Below are positions 9,822 through 19,878 of a stretch of 22,193 bases of DNA, one piece after another. Location of the stretch: positions 1-22,193 of the forward strand of contig JAAMPI010000960.1 in assembly GCA_013054445.1 (NCBI GenBank), given 5' to 3'. The notes under the pieces were generated by a model. That model made no database searches. It had not been told where the DNA came from and worked only from the letters and a program-made list of their open reading frames with translations. The number at the start of each line of letters is the position of its first letter. The first letter of the stretch is position 1. Source of the stretch: Cudoniella acicularis. Taxonomy: Eukaryota > Ascomycota > Leotiomycetes > Helotiales > Helotiaceae. Both the position numbers and the translations under genes were made by a program.

Positions 9822-10741
9822 ATGGTCGATGAAACCAGGCAACTATGGACGAAGTACTGCGAAAAAAGGACACCACCGAATCAGACCAAGTATGACGACG
9901 CTAGACGATCAGAGATTAGGAAAGCCTACAACCAGACATACGCAATGTCTGGTAGCCGATCCATGACTTTCTACAGTGGGAAAAGGGCATCGACACCATG
10001 AACAAGAGCTTACGTGGATATTAGGGTACCGGAGTTGTTGGAGGAAATGAAATCGACTGGGCAGCACTCTGAAAGGAGCGGAAGATTACTCCAATCCTAT
10101 GATCATGATTTCCTCTGCTTCGGAGGATTTTGCTGTCCATTTCACCAGCGACGGTGTCCAATGCCACTTGAATTTCACAATAACACAGCGACCTTTAAGA
10201 ACATACCTCACCAGATCTCCGTTGATATATTCACACAGACGGTGCTAGCAGCATTTGTCATTGCCAGCACTGGGTCAAGAAGAGGATTGTGCAACACTTT
10301 GATCATCATCAATAGTCTTCGCCACACTCGAGACTGGAGTGCTTCTATTAGATGCCTGGATGGTTCCATTCTCAACACAAGATACCGTTGGTTTAATGCC
10401 CGAAAAGTAGGGTCAAGTAGTGATGTACACCATGAGTTAGAAGAGGTCTTCGTCTGGAAGCATCTACTTCCTGCAGCAGTCGAGAGGATGGTCGAAGAGG
10501 ATGGTCACATAGGCCGGAATGCAAATATCTTCCCGGGAAGAGAATCCCGATTTCTGTGGAACCGTGGGAGAGTCCGATATGTAAGTGTGGTGAGAGAAAG
10601 GATGTAGCTGACTATCCCTGGAAGTGGTTGAGCAAGTATAAGACGAGGGCCAAGAAAATTTCTCCTTGGCCGCTTTCGGCGGTATCTTATGTTGAGGCTT
10701 TCAAAGCCGGTAGAATCTATGTTGGATATGATGAAGACTGA
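9822..10741 (+). pseudogene. Unrecognised gene with in-frame stop
   Basis: A plus-strand frame from ATG 9822 (MVDETRQLWTKYCEKR) ends at TGA 9999-10001. The same frame then reopens at once and runs to 10580, with an ATG at 10047. At 10581 a perfect donor (GTAAGTG) and an acceptor at 10624 (44-nt intron, branch CTGAC) lead in phase into a last exon 10625-10741. From 10047 the product is 216 aa, with a cysteine/histidine knot (FLCFGGFCCPFHQRRCPMP) and an aromatic, basic C-terminus. I know no family. Two readings are possible: the TGA is a nonsense mutation in a longer gene, or the 5' part is chance and a small gene starts at 10047. The introns I could draw around the TGA have poor donors or are too short. 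Confidence 0.45.
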
Positions 10742-10965
10742 ATATGATGCTAACTAGACTAAACTAATAGACTTCCATGGCCAGATCTAGGACATTCTGA
10801 TTTTCGCTCGTGTCAATGAATCAATCGGTGATTGCAAACATTTGGGATTCGCATATACTATTTTCAACATGACCCGCATCCACTTCTAGAAACTCCACAA
10901 CAGGTCCTGTACCACTGTACGTAAGACCAAAGGTCTAGATTCACTTGAAGCCCAAAGAAGACAAC

Positions 10966-10991
10966 TCACGTGACAGATTACAGCACGTGAC
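10966..10991. promoter_or_regulatory. Paired CACGTGAC boxes
   Basis: Two E-box cores, CACGTG at 10967-10972 and 10984-10989, are each followed by AC in the same orientation (TCACGTGACA and GCACGTGACA), 17 bp apart. CACGTG is the site of bHLH factors of the Cbf1/Pho4/SREBP type. They lie about 490 bp upstream of the monooxygenase start. The function is inferred. Confidence 0.4.
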
Positions 10992-11270
10992 ATACCAAAA
11001 GAGAATATGCTGCTTTGCAATATAACGACTATTGCAAGGGTTTAACGCCTGCAACGTCACTAAACCTGCAGTGTTACCATTATCATAATATCTGCAGAAG
11101 AAAAGGATGAAAACGTCGACGAACGGGACGATCACTCAAGCGAGCAAAGAGCCGGCACAAAAACTCGTACGATAATTCCCCGTGATCGGACCACCTGCCC
11201 ACAAATTCAAAAGAACCAGTTCAAGGAAGGTTTCAACTGGTCACTTGCTCTAACACAATCACTGTTTTAA

Positions 11271-11302
11271 GACCTGACCAGACCTGACCAGACCAGACCA
11301 GA
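11271..11302. repeat. GACCTGACCA / GACCA tandem repeat
   Basis: Two exact GACCTGACCA decamers are followed by GACCA GACCA and a partial unit. This is a short minisatellite, 170 bp upstream of the monooxygenase start codon. Confidence 0.7.
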
Positions 11303-11471
11303 GCTGCCTTGCCTTCTTTTTGCCATTCCCTTTGCCGCCACAATGGTGTTGCCTGATAACCTGATGCCATCCTCAATTGACTCAACCTAAAAACAGAGCT
11401 CAACGATCCAAATAAGTCCTTTCTTTTCTCAAAAAATCGGGCAACAATTACTCTCAGATTGCGTCTTCAGA

Positions 11472-12832
11472 ATGGATTCACAATCCCCAATATCCATCGC
11501 CATCATCGGCGCTGGCATCGCAGGCATCACGCTCGCCATCGCCCTCTCAGAACACAACCCCAACCTTCACCTCACTATCTACGAGTCCCGACTGCGCTTC
11601 TCAGAAATCTCAGCTGGGGTAGGATTCGGACCAAATGCAATTCAGGGAATGAATTTGATCTCACCGAAGATTGCAGAGGCGTACGAGTCGGTGAAGACGT
11701 CGAATTTGTGGCCCGAGAAATCGAATGTGTGGTATGATATTCGATGGGGTGATGGGCCCAAAGCGGGAGAATTGATTGAGGAAGTGAAGAGCGAGAAGGG
11801 GTTTACGCACTGTAATGCGTCGAGGGCGCAGTTCTTGGCTAAATTGGTGGAGCTGATTCCGAAGAGTGTAGAGGTGCGCTTTGGGAAGAGGATTATTGAT
11901 GTTGCTGAGGATGAGGATGATGAGCAGGGAAGATTAAGGGTTAGATTTGAGGATGGGACGGATGCGTACGCGAATGGTGTTGTGGGTTGTGATGGTATTC
12001 GCTCAGCGTGCAGGCGGATACTTCTTGGTGATGATGATCCATGTGCAAATGCTGTTTACAGTGGCAAGTATGCCTACAGGAAAGTTGTTGACATGAAGAA
12101 AGCTGTTCAGGCTGTGGGAACGGAGGTTGAAAACAGACAGATGTATCTTGGTCATGGAGGTCATCTGTTGACGTTTCCGATCCGGGGCGGAAAGGCCTTG
12201 AATATGGTTGCATTCAAGGATGCAGGCAAGACGAGATGGATACAGCGACAATGGGTGGTACCCAGCTCACAGGAAGCGATTTTGAAGGACTTTGCGGGAT
12301 TTGGCGAGAAGCCTATGAAACTCCTCAAGGTAATTATTTGTGGGGGGAAATATGGTGAAAATCGATCTACTGACCACTTCTCTAGCTGATTGAAGATCCA
12401 GAGAAATGGGCTCTCTTTGACACACTCGCAGCACCAACTTACGCCAAAGACGCCTTTTGCATCCTCGGAGACGCAGCCCACGCAACGACACCGCATCTTG
12501 GAGCTGGAGCCGGCCTCGCGATCGAGGACGTGCATCTCCTTTCCGGACTGATGATACCAGAGCTACTAAAATCACCTGGAGACATCAAGTACGCATTCCG
12601 GGTATTCGACGAGACGAGGCGACCAAGATGCAAGGACCTAATCGCCAAATCGAGAAAACAGGGCCAATTGCTGGACTTGCAAAAGAAAGGAGGAGGTGAG
12701 ATGACTGAAGAAGAGCTGAGGAGATGTGTAGAGGTTAATCAGAAGTGGTTGTGGGAAGTTGATCTTAAGGGTATGCTCGATCGAGCGGTGGTTTTGATGA
12801 AGAGTTGTAAGGAGGCTAAGCAACTCTACTGA
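11472..12832 (+). CDS. FAD-dependent monooxygenase (salicylate hydroxylase-like)
   Basis: Class A flavoprotein monooxygenase, 434 aa, which in this family hydroxylates an aromatic or polyketide substrate using NAD(P)H and O2. There are two exons, 11472-12329 and 12386-12832, with a 56-nt intron (GTAATT, branch CTGAC, acceptor CTAG) that joins KLLK to LIEDPEKW in phase. All three family fingerprints are present: the FAD Rossmann motif G13-A-G-I-A-G18, the DG motif GCDGIRS at 172-178, and the GD motif LGDAAHATTPHLGAGAG from residue 313, where D315 contacts the FAD ribityl chain. Arg118 (CNASRAQFL) fits the conserved FAD-binding arginine. No signal peptide or membrane anchor is seen, so it is likely soluble. 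Length is normal for the family and nothing is broken. The substrate is unknown; no polyketide synthase or other pathway gene is adjacent, so a stand-alone catabolic or tailoring role is possible. Confidence 0.97.
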
Positions 12833-13547
12833 ACCTAAAAGTGGGTCTGGAAACTGGAAACTGGGATGGATGGATGGATTGCATTATAGATCGCGTTCAT
12901 TTTTGGGAGGCTGCTTTGAATTGTCTTTCCGTTTGCCTTTTACAGGTGTGAATAGCTGTGATTCATTGAAAATCTGGCAGGAACAGAATAGGACAGGTTC
13001 ATTATGAGACCTGGTGGGATATGCATTGCAGCTTGGGATGGAAATGTATTTCTTTTAGCTGATAGACTTTTGCAAATACTATTCGCTTTGCATCTAGCAT
13101 GCTGGGAAGTTGCAAGAATCGGAAAGATTCGAGATAAGGAAGACAACGCTCTCACAACCCATAGAGTGATTGAAGATGTATAATTCCCTCTCTAACCTGG
13201 AAAACAACCCCTCAATACCCCACTGGAAACCCTCGGAGAAAAAAAGGCAATTTGGGATGTTGGCACGTGACTCGCTCACCCAGCTCTTCTCCCCAATTGC
13301 ATCCACCTTCCTGATCGAGAAAGGTGGAGAAGTTTTATTGCACATCGCAACTAGTAGAATCGATTGCTTTCTAGAAAGCGTTTTAGAACCGATTCCAGAG
13401 TGGTTTTGGAGGTGTTCGGAAGCGAATAGGGGTCGTTTAGGAGGCTGTTCATGTGCTAAACGGCACTTATCTTCCAGTCATCTTATGCATCTCGACCGTC
13501 AGAGAATTGAAGGCCCTTTAAAAAGTATTACAATCTTAACATGAAGG
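12833..13547. other. Intergenic between convergent genes
   Basis: This holds the 3' flank of the monooxygenase gene and of the minus-strand pseudogene. There is a short GGAT tetranucleotide run near 12863-12880. A 124-codon frame at 13170-13544 has no recognisable domain and I do not accept it as a gene. Confidence 0.5.
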
Positions 13548-14598
13548 TCACAAGCTGGGATAATACGCCTTATAAATCTGCCAAGCCCCTTCAAGACACT
13601 GCGCAAACCCAAAAAGCACCGTACAAACGACGAGAGAAATAGCCACCCAGAACCACTGCACGCGTTTCCTATTTTCATACCACCATTCTTTAATAGTCAG
13701 AGGTTCGGACTCATCGAAAAATTGCTTTAGAATGATGAGTCTGCCGTGCTAGAATTTGAAGTGATCGATTTGGCGCTCTTCTAGTTTGAGTTGGCCGCAT
13801 ACGATGGCAGCGGGATCGAGATTGTGTTTTTCTTGCTGTTTTTGAAACCAATTTTGTGAGTGTTGGTCATACGTTGGTAGGAGGAGGGCTATGGTTTTTA
13901 GTGTTTCGTCTATGAAGCCTTGGAGGAAGAAATGACTGGAGGTTTGTTAGTATTTCTGATACCTTCAGAATGATTGTGTCTAGTTAAATGGAATTTTCAG
14001 CCACGCACCTTTCAGTGTGATAATTGAGAAAAGAAGCATAGTGGAAGATATCCAGAATTGGCCTCTTACCGTCGTCGTTGAACCGCAAATAGTCGACCAG
14101 ATTTGGTGTCCACCGAATAACCACTCCAGTCATCCGCTGGATATTCCGAGCATTAAAGACCTTTTCGAACTTAACTGAATCCGTCAGGATAATTTCAGCA
14201 GAAAAGTGAGACGCAATCTTCTTTTTAAATCCTCCTTCCGCCCAAATGAGTGTTGTTTGCCCAGTCACACCTCTCCGGATAGTCCCAACACGCACCATAG
14301 GCTAGAGCCTCATAGCCAAGTTAACAGCATTGCCCACCAAATCATTGACGTTTCCTCTTACTTGGCCAATTTTCAGGGAGATGTTCTCTTCGATTTTATC
14401 TCTGGCATGTCCGGCTTTGAATTGGGTGATTATGTAGTAGATGGTCTCGCGAGCACAAATTGGGAGGGCGGAATCATCGTGTTGGCGAGCGAGTTCGAAT
14501 TGCCGCTCGAAGTATTCGAAGTAGCAGTCGTTATGAGATGACTCTTGTTCTTCATCGTCAAAGTCTCAGAATTGTTTGATAATGTCTTATTTGCTCAT
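13548..14598 (-). pseudogene. Broken fungal single-pass membrane protein gene
   Basis: Reading from ATG 14598, a conserved frame continues through nonsense codons TAA 14589-14587, TGA 14568-14566 and TAG 14304-14302. It then passes through an intact intron 14008-13936 (GTGCGT...CCAG, phase 2), a TAG at 13751-13749, and ends at the natural TGA 13550-13548. The ancestral product would be about 325 aa. Recognisable pieces are FEYFERQFELARQ, GVTGQTTLIWAEGGFKKKI, SVKFEKVFNARNIQRMTGVV, EERQIDHFKF and a C-terminal segment (WFWVAISLVVCTVLFGF) that would span the membrane once. I know this pattern from uncharacterised proteins of filamentous ascomycetes; the function is unknown. The TAG at 13751 falls where a Trp is expected. 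No base was inserted or lost in frame, so only substitutions broke it and decay is probably recent. The 104-codon frame 14298-13984 is just its middle. Confidence 0.82.
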
Positions 14599-15536
14599 AG
14601 TGGTGAGGCTAGAAAGCTCCTCTTCATACTTCAACGGAAAGTCGACTGTGCCAGCGTTTTGTATCCGGGGTTTTTGATATATATATTTTTTTGAGATTTG
14701 CACGAATTGCTCGGATTTCATTCGCTCTTGCTTAAAATTCTAGGAGATATAGCGGTCTTCTCTCTAGCATATGTATTATGATTGAATTGTTGCTTGTTAG
14801 AGGTCGTAGAAAAAGAAGGTGATGGGTCCACAGCCTCATCTTGCCCTCATGACATAGGCTGTGCAGCGGCAGGCTCCCAGCCTGACAGTCAGACTGCATG
14901 ATGAGGTGTACTGCAACCAAATAAACCAATTATGAAAGTGGTGCTAAGCATCCACACTCGAAAATTTGAGGAGAGGTTCAAGAAGGCTTCAGTCCCACTC
15001 TGGCACCAGAGCATATTTATAGAAAAAACTTATAAAGTCTATTGTATTTATATTCCATATATTCTAGTAAAATAGTTAAATTATATAGTTTACTATAGAT
15101 AATAATAACTAACTATATAGATAGAAACTATATAGATAGCTACTAACCTTCTTTCATATCTATGCCTATACTAGCTGACTAGTTCTATCTATAGAGTGCC
15201 CTATAGCTCGTGAGTTTTAGTATATCGAATTCACATACTTAGAGATCCCTTTCGCGAATTCTTTTCGACCACTACAAATTATAAAAGTGCAATTTTTAGA
15301 TTGATAGGTAGCATAATGAGCTACGTGAGGCCCGCCTGCCCAAACGAGGCAGGGATCTTCGCTTCCTACGGTGCAGTAGGGCTAGCTGATTTATCCCTAC
15401 ACTGACCCCACTGGTGCCTACAGCAAAAGCTCACGAAGCGCCCGCGGCCCACTTCCATCCACCAGATCGAAATGTTTTTACCTCCAACAACAATAACAGT
15501 AATAACACTAACACACAAATCCCATGCACTTTTGAT
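14599..15536. other. Intergenic, AT-rich block at about 15010-15240
   Basis: No gene is seen. From 15010 to 15240 the DNA is strongly AT-rich, with runs such as TATATAG and many TpA steps, unlike its flanks. The block could be an old, mutated repeat. Near 15370 a short inverted repeat (CAGTAGGG paired with CCCTACACTG) lies just upstream of the next gene. Confidence 0.5.
15113..15141. repeat. Direct repeat AACTATATAGATAG x2
   Basis: Two identical 14-bp units are separated by one base inside the AT-rich block. It is low-complexity sequence with no evident role. Confidence 0.6.
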
Positions 15537-16400
15537 ATGGGTTCAACTACGTCGCGGGTAGATTACAACCAACGGCAATCGCCGCTTTTGGGAAGACTCC
15601 CTCTAGAGATCAGGCTCAAGATTTGGGAACTCCTTTTCTCCAACCGCATCTTTTTTATCGGAAGGACATGCTTTCAATTACAACACATTTCCGATCGACG
15701 TGGCCTCCAATTCTGGGACCAAGTTCGGTGCCTTGTACTATTGGAAGACGCTTTTACAGCAAACGATCATAGCCATGGGCCTCCAGATCGTCTAGAACGC
15801 TTCAATGATATACGGCTTTTACTATGTTGTCGTCTCATATACGTGAAATGAAAACTGAAGCAATTTCCTGTATAGAAAGAGCAAACTATTGCACTTAGGC
15901 ACCATGAATTGCTCCCGCTGTTGTACACAAGAAATACTTTCATCCTTGATGATTTTAGCACAATAGTATGGTTCGCCATTCACGTACCACTTCGGAAGAT
16001 GGAATCTATTCCTCTCACCAGGATGATCGTTTCTCAAGGACTTAAAGTTTTCGATCAGATGGAGGTTCGCAGTTTCCATTGTGGTCTATACCTTCCGTCA
16101 TACGAAGTTTTATTCTCCCAAATCAGGAAACAATGGTGGTACCGGCCGCGCGACAGAAAGATGCATGCATATGAATCGGTAGGGGATCACTGCGGAATCG
16201 ATGGCTGTCCCGGCAACAGAGTTTCTATCTGGAAGAAAAGCGAGACTCTTCTTCGTTATCACCATCATCACATTGCTCTCGAGAAACCAGAAGATGAGTC
16301 GCCACTTTGGACATGCACGCACTCCAAACTTAAACAAGAAGCAGTCTATTGGGGTACAGCCTTAATTTTTGAGTTTCCAAAACTACCGGTTATCTTCTGA
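15537..16400 (+). pseudogene. F-box-like (DUF7730-type) gene, frame broken
   Basis: The first part, from ATG 15537, begins MGSTTSR, has the fungal motif SPLLGRLPLEIRLKIWELLF and runs to RLLLCCRLIY before TGA 15849-15851. The second part, in another frame, continues ELLPLLYTRNTFILDDF and ends at TGA 16398-16400. In DUF7730-type proteins the pattern CRxIY-x-EA-x-PLLYxxNTF is continuous, so the two parts belong together. A normal-sized intron (15843-15898, GTGAAA...TTAG) would fit the spacing but leaves the frame wrong by one step. A 33-nt intron (15843-15875) keeps the frame but is shorter than fungal introns usually are. I favour a frameshifted gene. The second part (about 160 aa, with CGIDGCPGNRVSIW) is unlike anything I recognise. 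The MGSTTS start fits an N-myristoylation signal. Confidence 0.6.
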
Positions 16401-17241
16401 TTCGGCACAGAATGAGAAGTTGGACTTTCAATTTGAGCTATAAGGCTACAATTTCATTGTGTATTTAATGAAGCGTTTCCTAAAAGGATCTCCTATCTTA
16501 TGGGGTTACTCGGTCTCGGTCATGAATCCTTGAAAATCTATATCACAGCAATGACAGTATCTGAAATCTTGACACTTTGTATCAGCTGGTTGGAGTAGTG
16601 CAGCGGAGGAAAGGTACTTGCACGCCTTCCACGGTATTATAGCAGTTTTCGGGCATCCGAGCGAACGGTAGCAAAATACTGCCGCAGTGCTAGACACTTT
16701 GCGTAGCAGCAGTGGGCACTTATAGTCAAGTGGGATTCAAAATAATATGTTTTAAATGAAGACCAATAGATTCAGTAGTCATCGCTGAACTACAGACCTC
16801 GTGCACATGATTTGTTCCTCGTCTGAGATCAGTGTTGGGTCAAAACTACAGCTCAGCGTCGACAGCACTCCCCTGTAGGGAGGGGACTTGCCTTGAGCTT
16901 TGCTAAATGTAGTAAAGTGATTGCTCACCTGCAGCCTCGGCTCAGCGTGGCTGAGTAAACACAGGAGTTGTGTGTTTGCGGGGAGGCTGCTTTGCAAGCG
17001 CCGGTACCATGCTCTTGTGAGAAAAGTTTGTGGCTTTAGACTAGACGAAACTACACTACTGTACCAAGTACACAATTGCGAACTCGGTTAATAACGATAA
17101 GGCTGGTGAAGGGATATCGACAGCCTCACAGGCAACAACCAAGTCGGCCTCACGTCACCTTCGCCTCCCAACAAAGTCTGTTATCAAGTCGCAACTCCTA
17201 TACGCTCAATAAATACTGCATCCACTAGGGGTAGTATCGCC
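16401..17241. other. Intergenic, upstream region of the HET gene
   Basis: No gene is supported. Small minus-strand frames (16506-16697, 16779-17075) lack domains. Near 16937-16955 there is a hairpin-like GGCTCAGCGTGGCTGAG. Close to the HET start, CAATAAATA at about 17206 could serve as a TATA-like element, and the start codon has a good fungal context (GCCATG). Confidence 0.5.
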
Positions 17242-19878
17242 ATGCCGCGGAAACATGATATCGCTCGTTACCAGCAGCTATTTCCAGAAGTTCCAGAACA
17301 TGGCGTAAATAGCCACACACTCCTGCTAATCCTCCTGCGATGGTCGTGGGCCGGAATCCTGCATGCGCTGTTAATAGAGGCTTTCTTCCCAGGAAGTACC
17401 CTTACCTCGCCTCTCTGGTTTCTCATCATTAGTCTCCTAAGACCTGCCCGGTCCTGGACTCTTATCACTACTCTCTTTCAATACTTCATCAACGATACGG
17501 ATGATCTTGAACCCAACGGGGATGAGAGGTTTCTTCAAGCGGTAGCGAATACTACGGGATACTGGTTAACTATAGCGGCTTGTCGAATGGGGTCATTCAT
17601 GTGGTATTGTCTTCAAGCCCTAATGTTCTGGCAACCCATATCCTTCTACTCGTCCATCCTCGTCTTTTGGATCTTAATTCTTCCGCTGCGGTTAAATATC
17701 CTACCGCAAATTCTGCCACCCGGTGCCTACCGTCTCCTCATCAGCATTGAGAATGCCTTCTTGCTCGGGATCTACAATGGGATTCAGGGACTTTGGCGAC
17801 TAGTACGATGGAGCGCTCAACATGACCCTATTTTCCAAGCCCTACGCCGACTTCTACCTCAGGCTTTCCAATTCCGCATACGCTGGGACACTGAGACGCA
17901 GCTCGTCGAAAATCTGCCCGATTTCGACTACAAGGAAGCCTCACTTCCGGACACAGAGCATTTCCGGATACTAAAACTCGAGGCCCGAAAGCCCTTCACC
18001 GCCATTGAAGCCATACTGCTTCCCGTCCCGCTACTTGGGTCCAGGAGCTACCGCTGTATCTCGTATGTCTGGGGCACTGATACGGTGAAGTCCCATGTCA
18101 TTCGTCTCAATGGCAAAAACTACAGAGTAACACCTAACGTCTATTGTATTTTGCGGTCTCAGACTTCAATGTGGAGGGCAAACTACATCTGGATCGACTC
18201 AATCTGTATTGATCAACGGAACGATCACGAAAAGAGCTTCCAGGTTCGGATGATGAGGGAAATCTATGCCCAAGCCGCCAAAGTTGTAATCTGGCTCGGG
18301 GAGCCGGCGGACGCGAAGTGGGCCATATACCTCCTCAACGAGCTCCGCTTTCTGAAACTTGCCGCTGGCCCCGAGAAATGTATGCGATGGGTGGATAGGC
18401 AGCGCTCGGTCATTCTAGACTCGGAGATCACAGCTGCAAAGTGGAGGGCATTCCTGGAACTCTTGAACCATCCCTGGTTCGAACGGGTATGGGTCATTCA
18501 GGAACTGGCATCTGCGAAGGCCGTTGACGTAAGCTACGGAGGCTCTTCGGTACCTTGGAGCCTCTTCCTAACCGACCTATCCATCGTCCATAGGGAGGAA
18601 ATGAAGGACGTGTTCGGGCTCTTCCAAGGATCTGGGGTCTCTGGTCTAGCGACTCAGGTGAAAGACCCATTGGGGCCAAAGAACGCCTTCATCATGAGCG
18701 ACTTGCGAGAACTTCTTTCTCGGGGAGAGCTATTGCCGCTCCACACGGTTCTCATCGAGTTTCTGAGTTGGAAGGCCACAAAGGGGGTCGATAAAATCTT
18801 TGCCCTCCTGCCTTTGACGGTGTCGGCTTACCTTCTCCAAGACCTGATCGACTATACGAAACCGGTCAGCGAGGTATTGGTCCACATTTCCAGACACTTA
18901 ATGCGGGAACAACGAGAGCTTGGACACTTGCACTTCGCGGGGATTGGTTGGGGCAGCACTGCCCGGGATCCATTCCACAATGACCTCCCCTCCTGGGTAG
19001 TGGACTGGACAGTTTCCCGAGTCCCAGCTTCACTGTCTCTGAGGCTAGTTGGTGAAGAAGCTCGCCTTTACGATACTGCACTCAACGAAGCCCAATTTAT
19101 TAAGATGTCTTCAGGATTGGATAGCATCTTACTACATGGCATACACATAGACTCGATCCAACATCTCGGTCCGGAGGAACTGTTCCCCTCGACCTTTGAT
19201 ATGAGAGACGTCGGCAGGATCGACCACATGATATCGTGGCTGGAGAACTACGATATATTTATCCGTCAGTGGGCGGTAGATCCCTATGTCAACGGGCAAA
19301 GCCTCCACGAAGCTACTTCGCGGCTGTTGATCGGGGACCGAACGGCAGCGACACGGCCGGCGCCCAAGTCCCATGGCAACTACATAATGCGTTTTCTCAG
19401 CGCCGCCCGTCAGGTGAGGAGGTTTCTGGACGGCCATGTGGGCGAGTACATTGGAGAAACCCCCAACGACCCTACAGCAGCGGAGTTCCACGAAGTCATG
19501 GAAAAATGGCGGGAAGTCATCGGAAGCGTACACGATGCCGATGTAATCTTTCAGGCAGAGTCCTTCCCTCGACGTGTATGTGTCACCAAGTATGGCTACT
19601 TGGCTGCTGTGCCAATGGGCTCCCAGCCAGGTGATGTCGTCGCTGCGCTCTTTGCCATGTCAGTACCATTTGTCCTCCGTCCTTCGGAGATAGCTAGAGG
19701 TCATGGTATCCATGGCATTGATGAGGATGGTAATAAGGCACTTTTGGCACCCGGGACGACGGCTCCAAGCAGCAATGTGAAGCATTATCAATTGGTTGGC
19801 GAGTGCTACTGCCATGGCATGATGGATCGGGAGGCCTTTAAGCTTGGGCATGAGCAGGAAGTATTTGAAATTATATGA
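17242..19878 (+). CDS. HET-domain protein with hydrophobic N-terminus
   Basis: Single-exon gene for an 878-aa heterokaryon-incompatibility (HET) protein; the family triggers or modulates cell death when different fungal individuals fuse. HET motifs are all present: YRCISYVWG (270-278), NYIWIDSICIDQRN (314-327) and WFERVWVIQELA (412-423). The C-terminus carries the usual HET-protein ending, LVGECYCHGMMDREAF (from about 851). Unlike the common architecture, about 240 residues precede the HET domain. They hold several strongly hydrophobic segments: about 25-49, 56-67 and 73-83, 118-150 (FMWYCLQALMFW, then SILVFWILILPL) and 163-180. This suggests two to four membrane spans with the HET domain on the cytosolic side. 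The start ATG has context GCCATG. It is intact with no frame errors, in contrast to its neighbours. The partner and the trigger are unknown. Confidence 0.96.
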   Translation: MPRKHDIARYQQLFPEVPEHGVNSHTLLLILLRWSWAGILHALLIEAFFPGSTLTSPLWFLIISLLRPARSWTLITTLFQYFINDTDDLEPNGDERFLQAVANTTGYWLTIAACRMGSFMWYCLQALMFWQPISFYSSILVFWILILPLRLNILPQILPPGAYRLLISIENAFLLGIYNGIQGLWRLVRWSAQHDPIFQALRRLLPQAFQFRIRWDTETQLVENLPDFDYKEASLPDTEHFRILKLEARKPFTAIEAILLPVPLLGSRSYRCISYVWGTDTVKSHVIRLNGKNYRVTPNVYCILRSQTSMWRANYIWIDSICIDQRNDHEKSFQVRMMREIYAQAAKVVIWLGEPADAKWAIYLLNELRFLKLAAGPEKCMRWVDRQRSVILDSEITAAKWRAFLELLNHPWFERVWVIQELASAKAVDVSYGGSSVPWSLFLTDLSIVHREEMKDVFGLFQGSGVSGLATQVKDPLGPKNAFIMSDLRELLSRGELLPLHTVLIEFLSWKATKGVDKIFALLPLTVSAYLLQDLIDYTKPVSEVLVHISRHLMREQRELGHLHFAGIGWGSTARDPFHNDLPSWVVDWTVSRVPASLSLRLVGEEARLYDTALNEAQFIKMSSGLDSILLHGIHIDSIQHLGPEELFPSTFDMRDVGRIDHMISWLENYDIFIRQWAVDPYVNGQSLHEATSRLLIGDRTAATRPAPKSHGNYIMRFLSAARQVRRFLDGHVGEYIGETPNDPTAAEFHEVMEKWREVIGSVHDADVIFQAESFPRRVCVTKYGYLAAVPMGSQPGDVVAALFAMSVPFVLRPSEIARGHGIHGIDEDGNKALLAPGTTAPSSNVKHYQLVGECYCHGMMDREAFKLGHEQEVFEII

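Larger units (their letters stand above)
10742..11471. other. Upstream region of the monooxygenase gene
   Basis: No gene is seen. Besides the CACGTG pair and the GACCTGACCA repeat listed separately, it has a pyrimidine-rich stretch (11305-11340, 11410-11430) close to the start codon, usual for fungal promoters. No good TATA box is visible. Confidence 0.5.

Noticed and set aside
13170..13544. 124-codon plus-strand frame between the monooxygenase and the pseudogene
   Set aside because: It starts in the 3' flank of the monooxygenase gene, has no domain and shows no splice signals that would extend it.
19132..19533. 133-codon frame opposite the HET gene
   Set aside because: It is antisense to a strongly supported HET coding frame and has no motif of its own.
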